Assembly: GCA_017163975.1 (NCBI GenBank)
Contig: JAFFSR010000251.1
Coordinates: 7,874,001-7,938,000, forward strand
Origin: Anastatus disparis
Lineage: Eukaryota > Arthropoda > Insecta > Hymenoptera > Eupelmidae
DNA length: 64,000 bases
Direction of reading: 5' to 3'
Below, in pieces: positions 51,859 to 63,390 of this stretch (within the stretch, counting starts at the first letter, position 1; every line of letters begins with the position of its first letter). The notes beneath the pieces are model-generated. The model ran no database searches. It saw only the letters and a list, made by a program, of their open reading frames with translations, and was not told where the DNA came from. A program made the position numbers and the translations under genes.

Positions 51859-53246
51859 CACCCCTACATACATACACACATTTCGAGCTAACGTGAATAT
51901 TTTGATTGGCGAGAGTTTTAACAGTAAAGTTTGTCCTCTCGCCGTTGTCATACCGATATTTTTATAATGAAGTCGCGTGTGCATGGAACGAATAAAAAAA
52001 AAGAAGAAAGAAACATAACGTAATATTGATTTTTCACACTCGCTGGATGTTTAATGGAATAATAAAGCATTAAAAAAGTAATTCACGAGAATTCATTCTT
52101 TTTTTCAACGAGAATGTTTTCTTTTAAAGTTTACTTAATGATATTTTTAAAAAGTTATCAAAATGAAAATTTTACTAAAGATTGATCTTTTTTTCTTAAA
52201 ATTTAACATTTATTGTTAAAATAATATTTAATTCACATATGATAACTATAATAAAATGTGAACTGACAAATCCATTTCGATGGAATAATGTATAAATTTT
52301 ATTCAAATTTTATTATATATAAAATATTGAATAATTTCAAATGAACTAAGATATTTATCTTTCAGAGATATTAAACTTTAAATGTTTATAAAAATAACTA
52401 AAGAAAAATTAGGTCATGGTTTAATATTTGATTATCGAATTTTAAAATATTTACAGTAGAATTCTCTTTTTTCAAATCAATTTGACATTAATTATTTCAC
52501 AACGATCACTTTAATTATATCAAAGTTTTAGTTATAAACTCTAGGAAAAATAGAGTTAAAAAAAGTAGACGAAAAATTTTAAATAATACATGATTTTTAA
52601 ATATATTTCACGTGAAATTTCTGAAAATTCCTAGATTGACGATTTTATAAAAGATTTATATAGTAATTTCATAAAAGTAATTTAAAATATCAGCTTTGAA
52701 ATATAATTTATTGCTCAAAATATCATCAAATTGTAGCGTAACATGAATATTTCCGTAAATTCGGTATATCCAGCTATCTGCGAGCGTATAACTGCCACAT
52801 TATATTATCGAATTTAATATACTTTCAAATAAATTTTTCCTGATTTTCATTCGATTTATTCTTTAATGTCCTGCATTTATTACTCAAGCATTAAAATCCA
52901 GCATTCAATAAAATGATAACAATACAAATGATTATTAAAAAAGTCACTCGGCCGTGACATCTAATTAAAATACTTTATTTTTTTTTTTTCACTTTTTTTT
53001 TTTATCAAACAACATTTCAACATTATTTACGTATGCAAATTACTTTTACTCGACAAATACGTATATAAACATATTTTACACAAGTCTATGTTCAGACACA
53101 TATATAAATATATACATATATATCCATTACGCCATTACTATTTTTGAATAAAATAAACTTGAAATTACTCTAAATGGCAATCATAGCAGAGTTATAGAGA
53201 CACATAGTACCTTGTGTCCTATGTAAATATATTAACGTACTACTAA

Positions 53247-53280
53247 TAGTAGTAGTAGTAGGAGTAGTAATAGTAGTAGT
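53247..53280. repeat. (TAG)n trinucleotide repeat
   Basis: TAGTAGTAG units with single-base interruptions (AGGAGTAG, TAATAG), preceded by a short CTA-rich complement at 53,238-53,246. Confidence 0.85.
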
Positions 53281-55833
53281 TACCGTAACGTGCCACAGGA
53301 ACGTAAATTAACGACCAAATAAGCAAACAATTTGCTCTTCTCAAACACTGCGTTGCGTCCAATCATACCTAGACTAAATAGAGAAAGTTTAAAAAAAAAA
53401 GAAAGAAAAAGATAATAAAAAGAGAGAAAGAAAAATCCTTCCACTCCGATTCTAAACATTCTGAAAGCCCCCAAAGATGACTACGTTCGCTCGGTGTACG
53501 CAAATTCACTTGCATATGTATATACGTAGTATATCCGAGTGTGTGTATGTGTATCCAATGGCAAGCACGCGCATAATAACGCAAATGCAAAGCGTATCAG
53601 AGGCGACTCGATTTTGCATCAGTGCAGCGTGTAACGACGTTTGCTTTTCCGCGTATGTGGCATCATTCCCTTTCCAGTTTTCATGACTATACGCATATAT
53701 AGATATATAGTTCTTTGTGAAAATCGTTCTACACTATCTCCCTTCTCTTTCTCTTTACCCTTTCGTTTATTTACACAGCTGCGAATAAACTGTTCTACGA
53801 TGCAGCGTAGCCTCAAAAACATAGTCACGAATATATCAGTAGTAAAGGTCTAGAGATAGTGCGACAGTTAACTAAATTTTAACTCGTTCGATATTATTCT
53901 ATTTTTATGTATTTTTTATAATTATAATTTATTTATAATTAATGAAACTATCATTCATCACATCCAAATTATAAAGATAATGTGTTGTAAATGCATAATT
54001 TATTTCACATATATTACATAATATTACAGAATACTACAGAAGTTTTTCGTATCATTGATGTACTGTTTTCCAGTATTAATAAAAATTAATTTTTTATTTT
54101 CGGAACAAATTTGAAAATTAAACAACACTGTATCATGATTCCATTGTTTATAATGTATTTTTTAAGCTTTACACTGGCCCTTATCAAAATTATCAGAAAA
54201 ATCATCATAAAGCTGCAACAGTCACGCGTAGAAAGTACATTACGATCCCTATGTCGCATGAATTCACAAGTAAACATAGACGGTTATCGAACCAGGAATA
54301 ACGAAATTCAATTGGTTGGCCAAATGAAACAACAACGTTAAAAAAAAAAGAGAACGACTAAAAAAAACGTTCATACAGTCAGGCGTATTGTCATGCGTAT
54401 TTGCACGATTTTATTCGACGTCGTTTACTCCATTGTACAAAGTATATATTGAAAGCTGAAATCGAAACTTTCCATAAAAAAAAATTAATACCATAAAGTA
54501 TCCTACATATGATGCTCTATTTTATATTTATAATGAAAAAGAATTAAATAATTACGACAAACAATGCTTTGAATTTTTCGATTAAAAGTAAAATACATTT
54601 AAATCTAGTAAAAAAAAAGAAGAAATTCCAATTTTAATCAAAAGTGGGAAGAAAAAGAAAAAAAATAGTATATGAAGAGCTTCAGTTTTAGTACAAAATT
54701 AAATGTGTAACTGAGAACTCGCATTAAATGAACGCGAAGGCGTTAAATGGACGCGACTCCATTTCCTCTTTAATTGATTTTTCTCTTGGTTTCCGTGCTT
54801 TGCAACCACTATTCTCATCGTACTTTTCATTTCTCTTTCTCTCTCTTTCTCTCATGGTCATTGTCGTTGTTCTCTTGTCTAGTACGTTTTACTTGCGCTT
54901 AAGAGCCTTGCTAGCATTCGCTTTCAATTTCTAGTCGAGGGTCTTTTGTACACAGGAAGCTTCTAGTACTTTTTGGCCAGCACATAATCATGGTATCACT
55001 CAAACACTAGATACATATTCTCATTTCAAAAAGAGGGAAAATCTAAATTACATTGTTAATATGATATTTATCAAATAGGATCTTGAACTATCATGACTAA
55101 ATGTAACTTATACTATTATTTAAATACATAATTTTATAAATAGAAAGAAAATTATTTCAATACTTTTTTGTTGTTTCAGTAATCCATATTGAAAAAATAT
55201 GATTCAAGACTTATATTTTTATTTATATATATGTGTAAGAATATATAAAAGCAAAATCATTATTTCAATGTTTGTGTTAGTGTAAATGCCTGTGTCTAAA
55301 TATAGGTACACAAAACTATATTTGTATATTGTAAGCTCCTATGTACATTTATAATTAGCTTCATTGAAAAATTAAATAAAATTCAACAATTTAGAAAGTT
55401 TAAAGAAATTTTTTCTTTTTCAATTGAATCAAGAGCAAAATATTTGTCCATACACGTATATGCACTATCGAGGGTAGTATATATGGAAATTCCTGTTTTA
55501 TCCGTACATCCATTCAATTTGTTGATGTAAGTGCTTAAGGAATGGCTTAGATTTATAGTGAGAAAATGGTTTTAGATATAAAATACACAGCCCCTAGCAG
55601 TTGTTGTTGACTCTTAATTTTGTTTTCCTTCTTTTTATTGTGCTTTTTATTTCATTTTTCTCCGGATTTAACAAGTGTTTTTCTTATCTAGATTTACACC
55701 ATTTTTCCTTCACTAAAAATATTGTTACACCAAATTTTTAAAGCAATATTTTTTTTCATAAGTAATTATTGATTTACGGAAAATATATTCGTTGATTTTA
55801 TTTTATGTGCCAGCAGAAAACTATTTTTGTAAT

Positions 55834-56371
55834 GAGTCAAGCTGTCTCAACTGGGCACACTAAAAATGAAATTGCACTTTCCAATCATTTTATTATTTTA
55901 TTACGAAGATGTATTGATAAAAAACAACGTCCTAAAAAATTTTCGAAAAATTTAAATTTTTTAAAAAGTTATTAACAAATGAAGTCTAAAGCCGTTTTTT
56001 TTTCAAAATTCAATTTCTCCGCAAATATTGAATGAAAGTTGATGAAATTTTCAGGGTAAGTACAAAACTATCTTCTATTTAAGATGAAATTTAAATTTTA
56101 TAAAAATGTTTACAATTGTTGTTATAAAATTAATTTTTTAATAAACAATTGAAAATTTAACAAACTTCTCGGGTAGGTAGGAAAAAAAATTTTTTTTAAG
56201 GAATATTCTATAAAGTCTAAAGTATCTTTTCCTGAAAAAAATTTTGGTAATATTCATAAACAAAAAAGTTACGAATTTTTTAATGCGGCGGGATGAGCTT
56301 GCGGCGCGCTACCGCGAGAGATACTTACGCGCGTTCAAGCGCTCAGCTTTTTGTACCTGCTTATTTATGCA
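55834..56371 (+). repeat. Left long terminal inverted repeat
   Basis: About 538 bp, matching the reverse complement of 58,153-58,691 with only a handful of differences by eye, for example CTACCGCG against CTACCACG near the inner end and GAAAAAAA against GGAAGAAA further out. The repeat ends one base before the candidate start codon of the transposase gene, so the promoter and 5' leader must lie in the repeat. Its inner end holds a CpG-dense block in an otherwise AT-rich element. Confidence 0.92.
56283..56345. promoter_or_regulatory. CpG-dense block at the inner end of the left TIR
   Basis: Roughly 60 bp with about ten CpG dinucleotides (GCGGCGGGATGAGC, GCGGCGCGCTACCGCG, CGCGCGTTCAAGCGCTC) inside AT-rich sequence, directly upstream of the transposase start. 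The same block sits in the other TIR facing the opposite way. Its position suggests a promoter or transposase-binding site; this is inference. Confidence 0.35.
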
Positions 56372-58037
56372 ATGAGTACTACAGATATTGACAAAGTTAA
56401 AGATTTTTATCTTCATGACGATGTGAGTAGGGTCATGCCAGGATCGAAAGAATACAAATCTGTTGTTGTTAGTGGAAAACGTCAACACAAACAGGTATGA
56501 AAATGAAAATATCGTCAGTTGTTTTATTTATTGCGCTTCGTTTTTACGCTTTACGAGTTTGTAATATAGTTCAAATAATTATATATCCAAGTACATAAAA
56601 GCTCGAAAATGTAGATTTATTATAAAATATTTCCTCTTTGATAAATTAAAATCTGTAATGATATGAGATAAAATAGTTAGTAGGGATGTTTCAATTTCAT
56701 CTTAATATTTTTTTAGAAACGCTTATTATTGGGAAATCTTGCCGATTTACATACAGATTTTGTAAAGAAATTTCCGGAAGTAAAAGTTTCGTTGTCAGTT
56801 TTAAAACTTTGAGGCCACCTCAGTGTATTTTAGCTGGTCCTAAGGGTACGCATAATGTTTGCGTTTGTAAAGATCATGGCAATATCCGTCTAAAATTAAG
56901 AGGCCTCAAACAAGAACTCGCTCGAAAAAACATCAATTTTCAAACAAGTTATCGAGAACTTTTTATTGAAATAATTTGTCCAAGTCAAACTGCAGCTTGT
57001 TATCTGGGAAATTGTGAAAACTGTCCTGGGACAAAGAAAATTCTCGATGATTTGAAATCAACTTTAGAAAATAATGGCATCACAAGTATTACATTCAATC
57101 AGTGGCTCACAACTGACAGGTATTTGTTAAATATTTGTGTCTCAATTTTTTTAGACAGTAATTAATTTTCTAAAATATATAATTTTCTATTAGATGTCAA
57201 CTACTCACACAAACTGAAAGTTCACATATTTTTATTAAAAATCTTGGTAAAGAGTTGCCGAAAGTTTTAAAACATGATTTTATTGCCAAGTCGCAAGCAG
57301 AATATCTAGAAAAATTGAAAAATTTACTGGAATGTGGTGAATATCTCGTAACTCTTGATTACTCTGAAAATTATTCTTTTCATGTGCAAGATGCTATTCA
57401 GTCGCAACATTGGTCAAAAGATCAAGCAACTCTTCACGTTTATGTTATATATCACAAGAAGAACAATGTTCTTGAGCATACGAATTTTGTAGTTTTTTCC
57501 GAGTATATAAACCATGATGCCACTGGAGTTCACCTTTATAATTCGAAAATGATTGGATTCTTGAAAAATAGATTTGGTGCTGAAAATATTAAAAAAATCT
57601 ACTATTTTTTCGACGGAGCTGGTTCACAATATAAAAATAGATTTAATTTTATGAATTTACTATTTCATGAAGAAGATTTTGGCTTTGAAGCAGAATGGCA
57701 CTTCTTCGCAACCGCACATGGAAAGGGAGCTTGCGATGGGATTGGTGGATGTGTTAAAAGACAAGCTTATCGAGCCAGTTTGCAGGGTGCTCAGATAACG
57801 GATACACGAAAATTATTTGAATGGGCGCAAAAATCCTTTCCTAAAATTTATTTTGATTTCTGTTCATCGAATGAGTATGACGAACATAAACAAGGTTTGG
57901 AATCTCGCTTTTCCCAAGCAAAAACAGTCAAAGGAACACGTCAATACCATAGCTATAAGCCACACGATTCAAAAAATATAACATGCAAGATTTTTTCTGA
58001 TGATTCTAAGAGTACTGTTCAGAAAGTCTCTACTTAG
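56372..58037 (+). CDS. DDE-like transposase, three exons with a -1 frame discontinuity
   Basis: Exons are 56,372-56,494, 56,717-57,119 and 57,194-58,037, with GT-AG introns of 222 and 74 nt. Exon 1 gives an N-terminus ending GKRQHKQ, and exon 2 continues KRLLLGNLADLH. Within exon 2 the frame must move back one base at about 56,806 to avoid a TGA at 56,810-56,812. From there it stays open to the TAG at 58,035-58,037. With one -1 step the total is exactly 457 codons (456 aa). Features are a Cys/His cluster (CVCKDHGN, and the CYLGNCENCP segment) followed by the likely catalytic core. Acidic candidates lie in TLDYSENY (Asp codon 57,357-57,359), FFDGAGSQYKN (57,612-57,614) and HGKGACDGIGG (57,735-57,737), then VKR. 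Either the shift is programmed or this copy is inactivated. Superfamily is not assigned. Confidence 0.75.
56800..56806 (+). promoter_or_regulatory. Putative -1 frameshift heptamer T TTA AAA
   Basis: In the frame set by exon 1 the codons are GTT TTA AAA CTT TGA. The heptamer T TTA AAA fits the X XXY YYZ rule, and a one-base backward slip on it leads into ACT TTG AGG CCA CCT, the frame of the rest of the protein. The zero-frame stop follows after one more codon. A small perfect hairpin (TGAGG, loop CCA, CCTCA) starts three bases after the heptamer, closer than the usual 5-9-nt spacer. Confidence 0.35.
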
Positions 58038-58045
58038 ATATTGTA

Positions 58046-58051
58046 AATAAA
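58046..58051 (+). terminator. Poly(A) signal of the transposase gene
   Basis: AATAAA nine bases after the transposase stop codon and before the right inverted repeat, so the transcript can end without entering the repeat. Confidence 0.5.
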
Positions 58052-58152
58052 ATGTTATAATTATTAAAATATATTATATATCAAATTATTTTCTCATGAA
58101 TTTTATTTATTACGAGTTTTAGTTATTATTAATGTTATTTATTATGAGCAAA

Positions 58153-58691
58153 TGCATAAATAATCAGGTACAAAAAGCTGAGCGCTTGAACGCGCGTAAG
58201 TATCTCTCGTGGTAGCGCGCCGCAAGCTCATCCCGCCGCATTAAAAAATTCGTAACTTTTTTGTTTATGAATATTACCAAAATTTTCTTCCAGGAAAAGA
58301 TACTTTAGACTTTATAGAATATTCCTTAAAAAAAAAATTTTTTCCTACCTACCCGAGAAGTTTGTTAAATTTTCAATTGTTTATTAAAAAATTAATTTTA
58401 TAACAACAATTGTAAACATTTTTATAAAATTTAAATTTCATCTTAAATAGAAGATAGTTTTGTACTTACCCTGAAAATTTCATCAACTTTCATTCAATAT
58501 TTGCGGAGAAATTGAATTTTGAAAAAAAAACGGCTTTAGACTTCATTTGTTAATAACTTTTTAAAAAATTTAAATTTTTCGAAAATTTTTTAGGACGTTG
58601 TTTTTTATCAATACATCTTCGTAATAAAATAATAAAATGATTGGAAAGTGCAATTTCATTTTTAGTGTGCCCAGTTGAGACAGCTTGACTC
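58153..58691 (-). repeat. Right long terminal inverted repeat
   Basis: About 539 bp, inverted copy of the left repeat, ending CAGCTTGACTC. Because it carries the same putative promoter block as the left end, it could drive an antisense transcript through the transposase gene. Confidence 0.92.
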
Positions 58692-59550
58692 AATACTGAT
58701 ATACATTTAATAATACTAATCTATTAAATTGAAAACTATTTAATAACAGCAAAAATAATTAATTAAAATATTTTTTTTTTCAATATCATGTAAAGTCAGA
58801 ATTTTTTTTTTAATCGAACGAAAACAAATGTATATTTGGAAAAAGGTATCATTCAAATAATTAAATAAAAAATTGTATACTTTTTAGAAGTTTTGTTAGA
58901 GTATTATTATTTTTCAATAAGCAAGAAAAGCTTTTAACAAAATTCCAATGAAATAAAACAAATAAAAATACAATGTACATATAGATTATTTAAATAAAAT
59001 GTATTTTTGTTAATCATTTTCTCTTTACAAAAAAAAAGTTTATACAAACAAATTTTTTGTTTACGCAATTTAATGAATCATGCGAACAAAGTGAACGACT
59101 AGCGTACCGTTAGTATTTTTCTTTCTCGTTTTATTTAAAAAGGGAAAAACAAAAAAACGATGTATGTATTTATTAAAAAAATAAAAAAATAACAGAGCAT
59201 AAGTTAACAAAAACAAAGCCAACAATTTCGTTTCATTCGTATATGTTTCTCTATCCCTCAGCCTCTCTTCCTCTCTCTTGTGACTCTCTGGAGAATATAG
59301 AGGCCGCACCAAGCGCATCGGATTCAATTTGCGAGGCGGTATTATGATTTCATTCGCATCGAAACTTGGGCTTGTACACGCGCGAGAAGGGCGAGGTATA
59401 AAGCTTGGGGTTTGGGCACACAATATGTTTACTCGCGGGAATCAATTCACTGGAGCGTATATAGCAAGAGAGCGAGATGGAAACAGAGAGCAGAAAGCAC
59501 TATATACCAAGAATATCTCTCTCATTCCCCTTGGCACGTTTCTCTTATTC

Positions 59551-59577
59551 TCTTCTTCTCTCTCTCCCTCTCTCTCT
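59551..59577. repeat. Interrupted CT repeat
   Basis: Pyrimidine-only run of CT units with CTT and CCC interruptions. Confidence 0.8.
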
Positions 59578-60961
59578 GCATAGTCCAACCACAAGTATAG
59601 CAAGTCCCTTCCAACAGGAATAGAAGGACGTTTTCCCAGGGTTTCCTCCCTCTGGACTTCCAACTTACATTCACTCTCTGTCCCTCTCTGTAATGCTTTC
59701 CTGGATTTTCGAGACGACGAGTAAACTTGCTCTCTCTCTCCCTCTTTTCGTTTCTCTTTCTTGCATTCGACTATACTCTCTTACTTGTTCTTGCGATGCC
59801 TTGACGAAACTCAACTTCGTCTTTCGAGTGTCTGTGACTCTCGGACAAAGTCGAATCTTACTCTTGTTACTCCTTCCCTAAGTCCTTTACCTTTATTTCA
59901 ATTTTTTTTCTCTCTTTTATTTTGTTTTTATCTTTCGTATTGTTCATTCTTGAGAATTGTAGAAAGACATTGTTAAGGTGATTAAACAATTTGCATTAAG
60001 CAATTATTTTAAATTATTTATTTGAAGCCCTTATGCGACGAGTTAAGGATGTTTTATTAAGTGTATAAATTTGAAAACATGAACATTCAAATAATGACTT
60101 ATGTAAAGAGTTAAAACTATTAAACAAAATATTTTTAAAAAAATGTCATGCCTGAATCTAATTTCCAATATATGTCTATTTATCGCTATTAATTGAATCT
60201 AACACTTTTGAGCAACTTCTTTCTCTTCTTTCTGTTAAATAAATCATGAAAAATTAAATTCATAAACTAAATTGATTACGAAATGTTATACCTTTGAAAA
60301 AGGTTTGCATTATTGACAATTAATCGAATTGAATTATCTTGGTATATATACATGAAGGAATCAAAGGATTAACCTTTGTGCAAACATCAAATTGCCTTTA
60401 TGTTCATCCTATTCCTCAAACTCGTCATTCTCAATTCTATACCCCGAGACTAATGCGTTATATGATAGAGGTTCTTGTTATCGTTTGATAATCGACACAA
60501 CACGTATATAGAAGCTCTTTCCTCTTCTCTTTCTGTTTCTACACGTCTACGGGATAAACTGAATTACCGACCAACGTCCATGATTTAATAATAGTGCAAT
60601 GAGAGAGAGAGAGAAAGAGAGGGCTGCCTATTCTCTGTGATATATTGAAGTTATTTGGTTTGTGCTCAAACTCGGGCTTTTCACTATCTTTCTCCCTCTC
60701 TCTTTCCCTCAATGCTTTTGCTCCTTCTATAACAATTTGTTCAAATATTCGGTGTGTGTATATATATACAAGTTATATTAGTCGTCTTCATCGTGGCCTT
60801 ATATGTATATGTGCGTCCACGTAAAGCTCGTAGAAGCTTCCCTAAAATTTCACATAAATTTCTGATCGGCAAGCTAAAGAAGAAGAGAGCGATCGTGATG
60901 CGCCATTTAACTTCGAGATTAACTGCCAAAGGCATCGGGTTAACGTTTCATGCCTGAACTC

Positions 60962-60999
60962 ATATATTATATATATATATATGTATATATACATATATG
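60962..60999. repeat. Self-complementary AT-rich repeat
   Basis: ATATAT alternation interrupted by GTATATATAC, which gives a palindromic run of about 38 bp. Confidence 0.75.
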
Positions 61000-62203
61000 C
61001 ATAATACAGATGAGCTTGGAAAATAAAACGATTTGTATTGAAGAAATGGAGATATTTTTCGGACTTTAAAAAAAAGGAATTGTTGCGAAAAATAAAGTGG
61101 TTTTGGTTCGGTAGCTTTTTCTATTATTTTAATATATGAAAAAAAAGAAGGCGTTGAGATGAATGGTTTTTAATTTAAAGATTTGCTGATAACACTCTTA
61201 ATTTCTACAATCTGATTTATTAATCTTGAGCTCTCCATTTATTTTAAAATGTATATTTTTTGGAACGAATATGAATTTTCTGAAAGGAATTTTAATTATA
61301 TTATGTTGATGCAGTTATACTGACTGATCCATTTAAAACTATGTATTTTCATCTTATTTATTGTGTAGATAAAAAATAAATTAATAGTTTATAATATAGA
61401 GGAAAATTTATTTAACATTTCGAACAAAAATTTAATAAATCAATGAATTTTCAAAGTTTATTACATTATGTAAAAGGTTGTAAATTGGATCAAATGAAAG
61501 CATAATGATGTTGTCACTAGTGAGCCAAGTCGATAAATATTCGTTCATATAAAACATTCAAAATGATGTAAAAGATGATAAAACTGAATAATACGAGATC
61601 CATACGTTCAAAAGTTATTGTTTTTCATGTGCGTAAATTTTACAATCTGTATGAAGTCGATAATACACGTTTCATAAATAATGAGAACATTTTCCTCCAT
61701 TTTTGAAATTTACTGAAAAACAAAATTAATGAAAATTTAAGTATAAAATCAAATATATACGCATTATAAAATAATACAATGTATTATATTATATAATAAA
61801 TTTATGAAAAAAAATTTAGTCATTGTTCATTTAAATGGATACAGATAAACGGTAATTATCTTCAAAAACTATCAAACATTCTATAACAGTATAAATTTGT
61901 ATATTGCCATTTTAGATATTTCTATGAATACAAACGACATTATCATTCCACTAACTGTTGATGCATATTAATGCATTTATATATAATTCATAATCAATGC
62001 TAGAAGCAAAAGGGCTGAAAACATTTTAATTCGTTGAAAGTGGTGAGTCCATTCGATTAAACATTCTATAAGCTATGATGACCCACATTTGATTATTATT
62101 TAATGCAATACTAATCGCCAGTTTGTGTTCTACTATTATCAAACTATATTACGTCACAGTACATCTAATTTTCCGGAATTCTAGCAGCATTCATTGCTAC
62201 TTT

Positions 62204-62205
<2 letters not shown>

Positions 62206-62242
<37 letters not shown>
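62206..62242. repeat. (TA)n microsatellite
   Basis: About 18 uninterrupted TA units. Confidence 0.95.
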
Positions 62243-62246
<4 letters not shown>

Positions 62247-63153
62247 GTTGATTACGAGATCCTGTATCGAGCTATTATTGATATCTATGTTAATGCACCG
62301 TTACCTTGACAACAATTCTAAATATTGTTAATGACAAGAGTGCCTCAGGGCATGAACTCAATATAATGTCTATTACTGAAAGCTAAGAAGGAAAAATATT
62401 TATAATATTTCTACAAATGATTTTAACTGGATAATTTACATTTTGTATATCTTTTTTTAATTATCTAAATAGTTAACGTAATTAAGAGAACTACTTCTAT
62501 ATTATTTTACAAAATTTTTAGTCTGGTTCAAAGATTTTAAAAACAAAATAATTTTAGCAGTATCACTGATTTATCATACAGATTGTAGACAAAATATGAT
62601 TGATATTTCATTTAGTATATTATGACTAACATTAAAAAAAAATATTGTGACTAGATTTGTAAAAACTTCTAATTGTGAGTTATTTTTGAAATATATATAT
62701 TATTTCACAACTTCAAATTTTTATATCTTTTGTGAACAATTCTCCAGAAAACCATGCGAAAAAAGTGGTTTTCCTCATTTTTAAGAAAAATTATTTCCAT
62801 ATCTTAAAAATGAAAATGACTTTTTATTCAATGATACCAAGTTAAGATATCAGAACTAAGTTAATGCCTAGAAAAAAATCAATTTTAAATGCAATATTAA
62901 TTTTTTTAAAATAATATTAATTAATAAAACTTCTTTTCACCTTAAATATATATTAAATACAAGACTTTGATTCACGAATAATTTTTAAAAATCTCATTCA
63001 ATGACTGAAATCCTTTCCTTTATTCGAACACTTGATTTTTATATGCTTGCCGCAGGCTTTCTTAGCCAATTTTCAACAAATTGACTTCAAAATTTCCAGA
63101 GATCTTCAATTTGTTTATCTTCACAAAATAATAGTTTAAGTTTAAAAAAAATA

Positions 63154-63230
63154 GTACATTATTTAACTAGGAAGTAAAGTCTCATATTTCTCCCGAGGGG
63201 AAGTTTGCGACCCGAGCATGCGAAGCGAAG
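63154..63230. repeat. Short dispersed repeat, copy 2
   Basis: Seventy-seven bases matching the copy at 47.6 kb in the same orientation, with one single-base gap and about a dozen substitutions. The downstream GGGAGAA and TAATGTA arms seen at copy 1 are absent here, so this copy looks truncated on its right. Confidence 0.6.
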
Positions 63231-63390
63231 CAATTATTAATATTTAATAAAAAAATTCAAATCTATTCAATTTTATAAGTCTTAATTAAAATTAGCGGGA
63301 GAAATGGATATTGGAAAAAAATAAATATTTTTTGAATTTTATGTAGGTAATTCAGTTCAACATTCTCTTAAATTTATCAAAATTTTATTT

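Larger units (their letters stand above)
38661..55833. other. Gene-free region with scattered simple repeats
   Basis: Seventeen kilobases without a recognisable gene. It contains GT, GA, TA and TAG microsatellites, a purine-rich strand at about 43,340-43,530, and one copy of a 78-bp dispersed repeat at 47.6 kb. A local tandem duplication lies at 51.5 kb and a TATA-initiator pair at 46.74 kb. A Lys/Arg-rich open frame of 113 codons at 51,088-51,429 on the plus strand has no recognisable domain. Confidence 0.5.
55834..58691. mobile_element. DNA transposon with about 538-bp inverted repeats, superfamily unassigned
   Basis: A 2,858-bp element whose two ends are near-identical inverted repeats beginning GAGTCAAGCTGTCTCAACTG. 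A single three-exon gene with DDE-like motifs fills the space between them. The base triplet AAT occurs immediately outside both ends, which suggests a 3-bp target duplication, although three matching bases can arise by chance. The near identity of the long repeats implies a recent insertion or recent homogenisation. The transposase resembles a widespread group of uncharacterised invertebrate transposon proteins with FFDGAGSQYKN and HGKGACDGIGG motifs. I cannot place it confidently; Sola-like or MULE-related superfamilies are possibilities. Confidence 0.85.
58692..63390. other. Gene-free region with CT-rich islands
   Basis: No recognisable gene. From about 59.1 to 61.0 kb the DNA is less AT-rich and contains interrupted CT/GA runs (59,551-59,577, about 59,730-59,760, 60,603-60,620) and a self-complementary AT run near 60.98 kb. 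Overlapping short frames there are Ser/Leu or Arg/Glu rich because of those runs. A TA microsatellite lies near 62.2 kb and the second copy of the 78-bp repeat at 63.2 kb. Confidence 0.55.

Noticed and set aside
59070..59976. Cluster of overlapping frames on both strands
   Set aside because: Ser/Leu/Phe and Arg/Glu bias from CT/GA runs; several frames overlap on both strands, which is typical of low-complexity DNA.
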